DNA of 5,846 nt from Bacteroidales bacterium (GTDB taxonomy: Bacteria > Bacteroidota > Bacteroidia > Bacteroidales > GCA-2748055). The stretch is from the NCBI GenBank assembly GCA_024763595.1, contig JANTFK010000243.1, positions 1 through 5,846 on the forward strand, written 5' to 3'. Position numbers and translations under genes: made by a program. This document shows positions 1-5,846 of this stretch, in pieces. Each line of letters begins with the position of its first letter. Positions within the stretch are counted from its first letter, which is position 1. Under the pieces are notes generated by a model that was not told the DNA's origin, did no database searches, and saw only the letters and a list, made by a program, of their open reading frames with translations.

Positions 1-15
1 AAGCTTGGGGTGACT

Positions 16-1095
16 TTAGTCCCTTATCTCAAATTCGATCCCCAGCTGGTCAGCAATCTCCTTCATCTCCTGCTGTATGGGAGCAATCACATGGATTCCC
101 TCTTTGCTGATACGTTCATAGGTCTCCCGCTCCAGGTCTCCGGGAATCAATACCCTTTCACGGCCTTTTGCAGGCCTGGCATTCCTGAAGGTCTCGATCC
201 AGAGATCCATCTGTTCAAGAAAGGCTTCCTTCTCCTGGAAAGCGTCGACGCGCATGGCCCCGAAAAAATGGCCGGTCCCTTCTCCTACCTTTTCCTCAAG
301 TACCGGCAGGTAGGCCAGGGAAGGCGGGCAGAACGGGCCAAAGTTGGCTCCCGAAAGGACCGCGGAGAAGATATCCACGATGGCACTGAGGGCATAACCT
401 TTATGGCCGCCGCTCTCAACCGGTCCGCCCAGCGGAAGGATGGAGCCACCCTCTTTCAGGATGTCCGGGTTGTCCGAAGGAACGCCATCCTTATCCTGTA
501 CAAACCCGAGGGGAACTTTTTCTCCCTTCTTGGCCATGATGGCCAGTTTTCCCCTGGCAATGGCCGTGGTGGCAAAATCGGCAGAGAATGCGGGCTGGTT
601 TTTTGCCGGCACAGCCACAGCAATGGGATTGGTCCCGAGCATGGGGGTGACCGACCATGTGGGGGCCACCAGTGGATTGGCAATGGTCATGGATATGCCG
701 ATCATATCGTGCTCCAGGGCCATCCGGGTATAATAGCTGGCCAGCCCGTAGTGGTTGGAACCCCTGGTGGCGACCCACCCGGTGCCGGCACTTTTCGCCT
801 TCTCAATGGCAATTTCCATGGACCTGGTGGCCGCGATCATCCCGATGGCTCCGTCACCGTCCACCACAGCGGTACTGGGTGATTCATGTACGATCCTGAT
901 ATTGGGCCTGATATTGATCCTGTTGGCCTTCCAGAGTTGAAAATAATCTTTGATCCTGGTCAGTCCGTGTGACGGAAGGCCATATAATTCTGCCGCAATA
1001 AACACTTTGGTTGCTGTTGCGGCATCTTCAGGGCTGCAACCCATTTTTTCAAATGCCTTCCTGGAGAATTTTTCAAGATAATCTGCTGTGTACAT
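16..1095 (-). CDS. Malate/L-lactate dehydrogenase family (Ldh_2) NAD(P)-dependent 2-hydroxyacid oxidoreductase
   Basis: This 359-residue protein has the length and block order of the Ldh_2 family (AllD, YiaK, ComC, archaeal malate dehydrogenase). These cytoplasmic enzymes interconvert 2-hydroxy and 2-oxo acids with NAD(P)H and have a fold unlike classical Rossmann dehydrogenases. Visible blocks are LPSHG (about 40-44), RGSNHYG (111-117, containing the likely catalytic His115), LGTNP (153-157), DFAT (173-176), HKGYAL (231-236), GHFF (275-278) and a C-terminal IPGD (317-320). The ATG at 1095 puts the N-terminal helix at the usual place. No Shine-Dalgarno is seen, as is common in Bacteroidota. 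The gene lies 39 nt downstream of the SDR gene on the same strand, and no TAnnTTTG-like box lies in the gap, so co-transcription is likely. Family membership is secure. The substrate (malate, lactate, sulfolactate, ureidoglycolate, diketogulonate or other) cannot be decided because the family is promiscuously annotated. Confidence 0.93.
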   Translation of the reverse strand: MYTADYLEKFSRKAFEKMGCSPEDAATATKVFIAAELYGLPSHGLTRIKDYFQLWKANRINIRPNIRIVHESPSTAVVDGDGAIGMIAATRSMEIAIEKAKSAGTGWVATRGSNHYGLASYYTRMALEHDMIGISMTIANPLVAPTWSVTPMLGTNPIAVAVPAKNQPAFSADFATTAIARGKLAIMAKKGEKVPLGFVQDKDGVPSDNPDILKEGGSILPLGGPVESGGHKGYALSAIVDIFSAVLSGANFGPFCPPSLAYLPVLEEKVGEGTGHFFGAMRVDAFQEKEAFLEQMDLWIETFRNARPAKGRERVLIPGDLERETYERISKEGIHVIAPIQQEMKEIADQLGIEFEIRD

Positions 1096-1134
1096 GGATG
1101 ATAAGTTTAGTAATGATTTTCGTTTGATCCCGTC

Positions 1135-1902
1135 TCATTCCGGGTTCCTTCTGACGATTTTTCTGGTTCTGCCCTGTGCGGTGGCCATGATCAGCATATC
1201 GTCGATATTCACATGGGGTGGCCGGGTTACTGCAAAGAGGATGGCTTCTGCCACATCTTCCGCGGAGAGGGGCGTAAATCCTTCATACACCTGATCCGCT
1301 TTTTCCCGGTTTCCTTTAAACCGTACCGTACTGAACTCTGTCTCAACGGCACCGGGATGAATGGCCGTTACTTTGATCCCGAAATCAACCAGGTCCAGTC
1401 TCATGGCCTGTGTAAGGCCGTCCACTGCAAACTTGGTGGCATTATAAACATTACCGCTCTCATAAACCTCCTTGCCTGCAATGGAACCGATATTGATGAT
1501 GTGCCCTTCACCCCTTTCTACCATGCCGGGCGATACCAGGCGTGTTATATAGAGCAATCCTTTGATGTTGGTATCGATCATCCTTTCCCAATCATCCACC
1601 ACTCCCTGATGAACAGGATTTAACCCCACAGCCAGTCCTGCATTATTGACCAGGAGACCAACCTGCGCCCATTTGCCGGACAGACCCTTCATGGCCGCTG
1701 CAACAGCTTCCGGATCCCTGATATCGAAAGAGAGTGGCAGCACATCGGCCTCTGTCCCGGAACGGATCTCCTTTACCAGGGATAGAAGATGCTCAGACCT
1801 GCGACCGGTGATGACGACATCAAAATTATGCCGGGCAAGAATCTTCGCGGTGGCTCTTCCTATTCCTGCCGTGGCTCCTGTGATAATTGCAATGGAACGC
1901 AT
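1135..1902 (-). CDS. YdfG-like short-chain dehydrogenase/reductase (classical SDR)
   Basis: This 255-residue classical SDR has a cytoplasmic Rossmann fold. Seen directly are the cofactor loop TGATAGIG (8-15), the NNAG motif (86-89) and a complete catalytic tetrad: Asn112, Ser140, Tyr153 and Lys157 in YNATK. The pair Arg34-Arg35 after the second strand suggests a preference for NADP(H) over NAD(H). The C-terminal part, with IHPGAVETEF (181-190), the VRFKG segment (193-197) and a PPHVNI segment (228-233), resembles the YdfG subgroup. Those enzymes oxidise 3-hydroxy acids such as L-serine and 3-hydroxypropionate or reduce the matching semialdehydes. The ATG at 1902 sits directly before the first beta strand, so no longer start is needed. 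It is the first gene of a probable two-gene operon with the Ldh_2 dehydrogenase and is divergent from purL. SDR assignment is certain. The YdfG-like substrate range is inferred from the C-terminal similarity. Confidence 0.94.
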   Translation of the reverse strand: MRSIAIITGATAGIGRATAKILARHNFDVVITGRRSEHLLSLVKEIRSGTEADVLPLSFDIRDPEAVAAAMKGLSGKWAQVGLLVNNAGLAVGLNPVHQGVVDDWERMIDTNIKGLLYITRLVSPGMVERGEGHIINIGSIAGKEVYESGNVYNATKFAVDGLTQAMRLDLVDFGIKVTAIHPGAVETEFSTVRFKGNREKADQVYEGFTPLSAEDVAEAILFAVTRPPHVNIDDMLIMATAQGRTRKIVRRNPE

Positions 1903-1910
1903 GCGGGTTG

Positions 1911-1922
1911 TTTGTTAACAAA
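1911..1922. promoter_or_regulatory. Perfect 12-bp palindrome TTTGTTAACAAA, candidate operator
   Basis: The site is exactly self-complementary over 12 bases, centred between 1916 and 1917. It begins 9 nt upstream of the SDR start codon and overlaps by four bases the candidate -7 box of that gene (1919-1926), so a bound dimer would cover the transcription start. It lies well upstream of purL. That it is a regulator site is inference: AT-rich palindromes of this size can occur by chance, and no second copy was noticed in the window. Confidence 0.3.
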
Positions 1923-1926
1923 AGTA
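1919..1926 (-). promoter_or_regulatory. Candidate -7 box of the SDR-dehydrogenase operon
   Basis: Read on the minus strand this is TACTTTTG, a full match to the Bacteroidota primary-sigma -7 consensus TAnnTTTG. It ends 16 nt before the ATG at 1902, which predicts a leader of about 10 nt. No TTG or TTTG was found at the expected 17-23 nt upstream, so only half of the promoter is supported. Confidence 0.45.
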
Positions 1927-1953
1927 AAAATTATCTCGATATGATCTATTCAT

Positions 1954-1961
1954 TATCTTTA
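1954..1961 (+). promoter_or_regulatory. Candidate -7 box of purL
   Basis: TATCTTTA differs from the Bacteroidota -7 consensus TAnnTTTG at the last base only and lies 18 nt before the ATG at 1980, giving a short leader typical of the phylum. No clear -33 TTG is present at the right distance. If real, it rules out the upstream in-frame ATGs at 1887 and 1941 as purL starts, because transcription would begin downstream of both. Confidence 0.35.
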
Positions 1962-1979
1962 CACTCAAAATTTATAACA

Positions 1980-4196
1980 ATGGATACGAATGATGCCCGG
2001 TTGAAGGAGCGTGCACGCTCATACCTGACACAGGATGAACTCTATTCAATAGAATCGATGCTGGGCCGGGAGCCCAATGCTTTTGAACTGAATATGTTTG
2101 CGGCCATGTGGTCGGAACATATATCCTATAAAAGTTCCCTCAAATGGCTGGAAGAGATGCCCGTTGACGGAAAAGAGGTGCATGTTCCGGCAGGGCAGGA
2201 GAATGCCGGTGTAATCCGTATCAATGACGAGCTGGGTTGCGTGGTGAAGATGGAGTCACACAATCATCCCATTGCTGTGGATCCCCGTCAGGGAGCTGTT
2301 GGCGTGGGTAATTTAAATCGTGACCTGATCACCATGGGTGCCGAACCTGTTGGGCAACTCAATATTTTAAGATTTGGCAACCCCGGGAAGAAGCACATCA
2401 GGGATATGGTCAATGCAGTGATTGGTGCACTGGGTAGTTATTCCAACAATTTCGGAGTGCCGGTTGTCGGAGGTGAGATCCTGTTTGATGACAGCTATAA
2501 TTTTAACCCCCTGGTAAATTTAATGGGGGTTGGGATCGTCCGGATGGACAAGATGATACGCGCTTCACTGAGTAACAGGCACAAGGCACTGGTTTTACTC
2601 GGGAAGAAGACATCGGGTCGCGGGATCCATGGTGCCGGATTTGCTTCCAAAGCTATCCGGGGTAAAGGCCATATGGTCCCCGAGTCCCAGGTGGCTGATC
2701 CTGCAGGTGGTAAGATTCTGATGGAATGCATTCATGAAATGAACCGGCAGGATCTCATCGGGAGCATGCAGGATATTGGAGCAGGGGGTGTCCTGTGCGC
2801 CGCAGCGGAGATGGCATTCAGGGGCGGAAAGGGAATCGAAATTGAACTCGACATGATACCACTGGTCCGTGAGGATATAGATAGCCTGGGAATCCTGTTA
2901 TCACAAACCCAGGAGCAGATGTTAATGGGAGTGGAAGAAGAGGATTTTGAGAAGATCCTTGAGATTGCCGGGCACTGGGAAATGGAGTGTACCCGTATAG
3001 GAACCGTAACTGATAAGGAGCGAATCAGGATTTTAAAGGGGAAAGAGGTACAGGGTGATCTCCCGGTACAGTTACTGGTCAGGGGAGGAGGTGCCCCCGT
3101 GTATATACGTGATATGAAAAACAGGGGAAAACTCCCGCGTGTATGCTCTGCTGAAGAGGTCCCCATGCCGGGGAACCTGAAAGATATTGCCAGGAAAATC
3201 GTATCCCGGCCCAATGTTGCTTCCAGGCGATGGATATATGAGCAGTTTGATACCATGGCAGGGCTCTCCAACCTGAGCAGTCAATACCCTTCTGATGCGG
3301 GTATTGTGAAGATCAACGGGTATGATCAGGCGCTGGCCATGTGTGTGGATGGAAACTCCAGGTATGGCAGGCTGGAACCCAGGAAAGGGGCTATGATTGC
3401 AGTAGCACAGGCGGCCAGAAACATTATATGTTCAGGCGGAAGACCTCTTGCAGTGGCGGATTGCCTGAATTATGGAGATCCGTCAGATCCGTATGTCTAC
3501 AACGATTTTGCTGAGAGTGTAAAAGGAATCTCGGAAGTATGCAGGAAGATGGAGATCCCGGTTATCGCGGGTAACGTGAGTTTCCATAACCTTACTTATA
3601 ATGGTGAAGATATTACTTCGATCATTCCAACACCTGTGATAGGCATGGTCGGACTGTTGGATAGTCTGGATGATGTGATGACCGTCAATTTCAGGAACAA
3701 GGGCGATATGATCTTTCTGATTGGCAGGTCCGATAACGATATTTCAGCTTCTGAATATCTTTCATTCGTCCATATGAGCAATGAATCGGCCGGCCCTAAA
3801 TTTGATCTTGAATATGAATTGAAACTTCAGCAGGTGGTTGCCAGTGTGGTCAGTAACCGCCTGGTCTCTTCTGCTCATGATGTCTCACTGGGTGGACTGT
3901 TTGTTACCCTGGTGGAATGTGCTCTGCCGGGCGGCCTGGGTTTTGATGTCACGTCACCGGCTGAGATCCGGAGTGATGCATTCCTGTTTGGAGAGGCACA
4001 GAGCAGGGTGGTTGTAAGTGTGACACCGGATCAGGAGACGAAGTTCCTGGATTTCATGATGGATTCAGGTATTCACTTCTCAGCACTGGGACATGTGACC
4101 AAGGAGGAACTGCGGATCGATGATGTCTCATTTGGATTCATTGCTGACTATGCAAGGGATTTTGAAAATGCCCTGCAACACCTGCTGGGGGATTAG
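1980..4196 (+). CDS. purL: Phosphoribosylformylglycinamidine synthase subunit PurL (FGAM synthase II)
   Basis: This 738-residue protein matches the small (about 740-aa) PurL, which uses ATP to convert FGAR to FGAM in purine synthesis. PurL normally takes ammonia from the glutaminase PurQ, with PurS bridging; neither gene is in the window. The two tandem AIR-synthase-like halves are visible: MWSEHISYK (43-51), ESHNHP (92-97), NRD (113-115), VGGEILFDD (163-171), QDIGAGG (264-270), then LVRGGGAPVYIRD (366-378), DGNSRY (457-462), CSGGRP (484-489), GNVSF (531-535), SAHDVSLGGL (631-640) and FGEAQSRVVVSV (670-681). The reading frame extends upstream to an ATG at 1887, but I choose the ATG at 1980: the extra 31 residues look non-homologous, overlap the divergent SDR start and span the candidate promoter. 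Several residues usually conserved in the family are replaced, for example Cys to Ile at 48, Arg to Glu at 122 and Asp to Leu at 637. Assignment to the family is firm; housekeeping function is likely but not certain. Confidence 0.93.
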   Translation: MDTNDARLKERARSYLTQDELYSIESMLGREPNAFELNMFAAMWSEHISYKSSLKWLEEMPVDGKEVHVPAGQENAGVIRINDELGCVVKMESHNHPIAVDPRQGAVGVGNLNRDLITMGAEPVGQLNILRFGNPGKKHIRDMVNAVIGALGSYSNNFGVPVVGGEILFDDSYNFNPLVNLMGVGIVRMDKMIRASLSNRHKALVLLGKKTSGRGIHGAGFASKAIRGKGHMVPESQVADPAGGKILMECIHEMNRQDLIGSMQDIGAGGVLCAAAEMAFRGGKGIEIELDMIPLVREDIDSLGILLSQTQEQMLMGVEEEDFEKILEIAGHWEMECTRIGTVTDKERIRILKGKEVQGDLPVQLLVRGGGAPVYIRDMKNRGKLPRVCSAEEVPMPGNLKDIARKIVSRPNVASRRWIYEQFDTMAGLSNLSSQYPSDAGIVKINGYDQALAMCVDGNSRYGRLEPRKGAMIAVAQAARNIICSGGRPLAVADCLNYGDPSDPYVYNDFAESVKGISEVCRKMEIPVIAGNVSFHNLTYNGEDITSIIPTPVIGMVGLLDSLDDVMTVNFRNKGDMIFLIGRSDNDISASEYLSFVHMSNESAGPKFDLEYELKLQQVVASVVSNRLVSSAHDVSLGGLFVTLVECALPGGLGFDVTSPAEIRSDAFLFGEAQSRVVVSVTPDQETKFLDFMMDSGIHFSALGHVTKEELRIDDVSFGFIADYARDFENALQHLLGD

Positions 4197-4204
4197 TGAT
4201 TCCC

Positions 4205-4233
4205 TTTGCTTTATATACTAATTACTATATTTG
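4205..4233 (+). promoter_or_regulatory. porT promoter with -33 TTTG and -7 TATATTTG
   Basis: TTTG at 4205-4208 and TATATTTG at 4226-4233 are separated by 17 nt. Both match the Bacteroidota primary-sigma consensus (TTTG or TTG, a spacer of 17-23 nt, then TAnnTTTG). The predicted transcription start, near 4240, falls about 9 nt before the porT ATG at 4249. The promoter begins 8 nt after the purL stop, so porT need not depend on read-through from purL. This is the best supported promoter in the window. Confidence 0.65.
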
Positions 4234-4248
4234 GCCGTTAGTTCAGTA

Positions 4249-4980
4249 ATGAAAAAATTCACCCTTCCCATATTTTTTCTCTCTCTGGTGCTTTCCGTAA
4301 ATGCACAGGTGGACCGGCCCTGGAACCTGCCGGCTTTTGACCTGAAAAGGCTTCACTTTGGCTTTACCGTTGGATTTAACGCCATGGATCTGGGGATTGT
4401 AAGGAATTATGAAGCAGAAGATTTTATCTATGCTGATGTGAGCCATATCCTGCCCGGGTTCCAGGTGAGTATTATTTCGGACCTGCGGATGAGCGAGAAC
4501 TGGAACCTGCGGTTTTTGCCCGGGATCAGTTTCGGTTCCAGGGAACTCTATTATTATGAATACAGTGCAAATGGAGGACCGGGAGACCTGGTAAGCATGG
4601 CTGATGCGGATAACCCAGTGGAACTGGGCCCCAGTTTTCTCGATTTTCCACTCCATTTCAAATACCGCTCCCAACGGGTGAACAATTACAGGCCATACCT
4701 GGTGGGAGGGCTCAATTTCAGGTATGATATGTCATCCAAGAAGGCCTATGACAGCGAGTCAGGTGAATATATCAGATTCAAACCCGCCGATTTTTATCTG
4801 GAATTTGGATTTGGAGTTGATAATTACCTGCGCTATTTCAAGTTTGCGCCCGAAATAAAAGTGGCGGTCGGGCTGAGGAATATCATTACCGATAGCAGCC
4901 GTCCCCCTCATCCCCAGTTTGTAACTTCCATTGATCGTGTCACCTCGTACATTGTGATGCTCAATTTCCATTTTGAATAG
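4249..4980 (+). CDS. porT: PorT-like outer-membrane protein of the type IX secretion system
   Basis: This 243-residue protein begins with a signal peptide: Lys2-Lys3, a hydrophobic core at about 4-17 and a probable cleavage site after Ala19 (VNA before Gln20). The mature part has alternating short aromatic-rich strands and ends in LNFHFE, typical of a small outer-membrane beta barrel. Segments recalled from PorT/SprT proteins include RLHFGFTVGFNAMD (34-47), FLDFPLHFKYR (130-140), YRPYLVGGLNFRYD (147-160), FYLEFGFGVD (182-191) and YFKFAPEIKVAVGL (196-209). PorT is required for secretion of gingipains in Porphyromonas gingivalis, and SprT for gliding and secretion in Flavobacterium johnsoniae; its exact mechanical role is poorly defined. 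I chose the ATG at 4249 because the in-frame TTG at 4231 lies inside the -7 box and would put six residues before the signal peptide. Other T9SS genes are not adjacent, which is normal because porT usually lies alone. A generic PorT-fold barrel protein is the alternative. Confidence 0.86.
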   Translation: MKKFTLPIFFLSLVLSVNAQVDRPWNLPAFDLKRLHFGFTVGFNAMDLGIVRNYEAEDFIYADVSHILPGFQVSIISDLRMSENWNLRFLPGISFGSRELYYYEYSANGGPGDLVSMADADNPVELGPSFLDFPLHFKYRSQRVNNYRPYLVGGLNFRYDMSSKKAYDSESGEYIRFKPADFYLEFGFGVDNYLRYFKFAPEIKVAVGLRNIITDSSRPPHPQFVTSIDRVTSYIVMLNFHFE

Positions 4981-4984
4981 TGAT

Positions 4985-5000
4985 ACGGCATCAGAGCCGT
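4985..5000. terminator. Short inverted repeat at the convergent porT/methylase junction
   Basis: ACGGC (4985-4989) and GCCGT (4996-5000) can pair around a 6-nt loop in the RNA of either strand, starting 5 nt after the porT stop codon. The right arm and part of the loop are inside the 3' end of the opposing methyltransferase gene. No T-run follows on either strand and the stem has only 5 bp, so it is a weak candidate for a shared terminator. Confidence 0.2.
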
Positions 5001-5770
5001 CTTCTGAATTCTGAACACACCACTGCCACTGAAGCGGCCACATTGAGGGATTCGGACCCATGATTACTATCTGAAAAGGACGGGATTGTAATGTTGTGCG
5101 TGATAACCTGATGATAGTGGTCTGAAAGGCCATGGGATTCATTGCCAAATAGTATGACCGGATCGGGTGCAAAGCTGAAATCATATATATTCTCTCCGCG
5201 CAGGAAGGTTCCGTATACGGGTTTTGACACCAGCTCCGGAAGGTGTAGCAGCTCTTCCAGCGGAAGATATTGGACGTGGACCCGGGCTATGGCACCCATG
5301 GTGGCCTGTACCACTTTGGGGTTGAACAGATCGACCGATTCCTGCGTGCATACAACATGCCGGATGCCGAACCAGTCGGCTGTCCTGAGAATGGTACCAA
5401 GGTTGCCGGGATCCCGGATATCCTCAAAAGCCAGTACCGGAACATGCCGCAGGATCGTTGCATTCCGCTCTTCCCGGGGTATCGAAACCAGGGCGATCAC
5501 CTGTTGCGGGGCAACCAGGTTGCTCACTTTTTTTATGGCTTCCGGCGAGGCTTCCGTGATTGTGCATCCAGCTTGTTCTGCCAGTTCCTCATTCCGTCTG
5601 ATCCACCCGGCGGTTGCAAAAATCTCTTTTACCCGGTGTCCCATATTGGTCTGTCCGGATGTGAGTTCATGTACCATCTTTTCTCCTTCTGCCACATATA
5701 ATTTGTGCTGATCCCTGAATTTCTTCTGCCGGAGCGAACGTATCAGTTTGGATTGTGTTGAAGATATCAT
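4991..5770 (-). CDS. TrmH/SpoU family RNA 2'-O-ribose methyltransferase
   Basis: This 259-residue cytoplasmic SPOUT enzyme transfers a methyl group from S-adenosylmethionine to a ribose 2'-OH in rRNA or tRNA. An N-terminal substrate-binding domain (about 1-95) contains the typical YVAEGEKMVHE stretch (25-35). The catalytic knot domain follows with motif 1 DIRDPGNLGTILRTA (117-131, containing conserved Asn123 and Arg129), motif 2 ILFGNESHGLS (207-217) and motif 3 IP...ESLNVAAS (229-247). Motif 3 carries about four more residues between IP and SLN than RlmB-type enzymes. The ATG at 5770 gives the expected N-terminus and sits 19 nt from a -7-like box. The gene converges on porT with 10 nt between stop codons. 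I recall a TrmH-type methylase beside porT in other Bacteroidota, which would support vertical inheritance of this pair. The RNA target (23S rRNA versus tRNA) cannot be decided from sequence, so no specific symbol is given. Confidence 0.93.
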   Translation of the reverse strand: MISSTQSKLIRSLRQKKFRDQHKLYVAEGEKMVHELTSGQTNMGHRVKEIFATAGWIRRNEELAEQAGCTITEASPEAIKKVSNLVAPQQVIALVSIPREERNATILRHVPVLAFEDIRDPGNLGTILRTADWFGIRHVVCTQESVDLFNPKVVQATMGAIARVHVQYLPLEELLHLPELVSKPVYGTFLRGENIYDFSFAPDPVILFGNESHGLSDHYHQVITHNITIPSFSDSNHGSESLNVAASVAVVCSEFRRRL

Positions 5771-5789
5771 GGCCCGTGTTATTTAATTG

Positions 5790-5797
5790 CAAAGATG
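5790..5797 (-). promoter_or_regulatory. Candidate -7 box of the RNA methyltransferase gene
   Basis: Read on the minus strand this is CATCTTTG followed by CA, one mismatch (first base) from TAnnTTTG. It ends 19 nt upstream of the ATG at 5770, giving a leader of about 10-13 nt without a Shine-Dalgarno. A T-rich run lies immediately upstream, but no proper -33 TTTG is visible. Confidence 0.4.
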
Positions 5798-5825
5798 AAA
5801 AAATATTCTGCTGCATTAAAATTTG

Positions 5826-5833
5826 TATTTTAG
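5826..5833 (+). promoter_or_regulatory. Weak -7-like box for a plus-strand gene beyond the window
   Basis: TATTTTAG has one mismatch to TAnnTTTG and lies in AT-rich DNA divergent from the methyltransferase gene. No -33 element is found at a suitable distance, and the downstream gene is outside the window, so this is only a suggestion that a divergent gene starts soon after 5846. Confidence 0.2.
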
Positions 5834-5846
5834 CTTCTTAAAAGAT

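Noticed and set aside
1..6. HindIII site AAGCTT exactly at the window start
   Set aside because: It could be a cloning junction or chance; it carries no biological signal.
10..882. A 290-codon open frame on the plus strand opposite the Ldh_2 gene
   Set aside because: It is fully antisense to a gene with clear family motifs, its translation shows no recognisable domain and is rich in Gly, His and Pro, as expected for a shadow of biased codon use.
1887..1979. Longer purL start at the ATG at 1887 or at 1941
   Set aside because: The extra residues do not resemble a PurL N-terminus, the 1887 start overlaps the SDR coding region, and both lie at or upstream of the candidate promoter.
2732..3284. 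Minus-strand open frames inside purL
   Set aside because: They overlap the continuous, motif-bearing purL frame, and their translations are Ser/Pro/Ile-rich without family resemblance.
4209..4231. AT-rich stretch after purL considered as a terminator hairpin
   Set aside because: Only a 6-base self-complementary core (TAATTA) is present, with no longer stem, and the stretch is better explained as the porT promoter spacer and -7 box.
4231..4248. TTG start for porT
   Set aside because: The TTG is part of the -7 box, and the added six residues would precede a signal peptide that begins properly at the ATG at 4249.
5142..5711. Two plus-strand open frames (5142-5711 and 5270-5701) opposite the methyltransferase gene
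   Set aside because: Both are antisense to an intact SPOUT methyltransferase with all three motifs and show no domain, promoter or ribosome site.

Overview
The window looks like chromosomal DNA from a member of the Bacteroidota (Bacteroidetes). Three things point there. A PorT homologue, a component of the type IX secretion system found only in that phylum, lies at 4249-4980. Genes start without Shine-Dalgarno sequences and with very short leaders. Upstream regions carry matches to the phylum's -7 box TAnnTTTG, and porT has a complete -33/-7 pair. Nothing here looks like a phage, transposon, CRISPR array, tRNA or rRNA. The exact genus cannot be read from the window.

Layout. On the minus strand, 1902 down to 16, two oxidoreductase genes form a probable operon: a YdfG-like short-chain dehydrogenase (SDR), then a malate/L-lactate dehydrogenase family (Ldh_2) protein. 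A 77-nt divergent intergenic region (1903-1979) holds candidate promoters for both directions and a perfect 12-bp palindrome. On the plus strand follow purL (FGAM synthase subunit, 1980-4196) and, 52 nt later with its own promoter, porT (4249-4980). porT converges, with only 10 nt between stop codons, on a minus-strand TrmH/SpoU-family 2'-O-methyltransferase gene (5770-4991). The last 76 nt are the upstream region of that gene and probably of a plus-strand gene beyond the window.

How the genes work together. The two dehydrogenases may share a small hydroxy-acid pathway, but the substrate cannot be read from sequence. purL (purine synthesis), porT (protein secretion) and the RNA methylase are unrelated core functions that are merely neighbours. 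All five genes are intact, coding density is very high, and no gene-free stretch reaches 300 bases.

No clearly new system was found. The observation most worth checking is the PurL: it has the full family length and architecture, but several positions that I recall as nearly invariant are substituted in both halves. It could be a lineage-specific variant or a paralogue.
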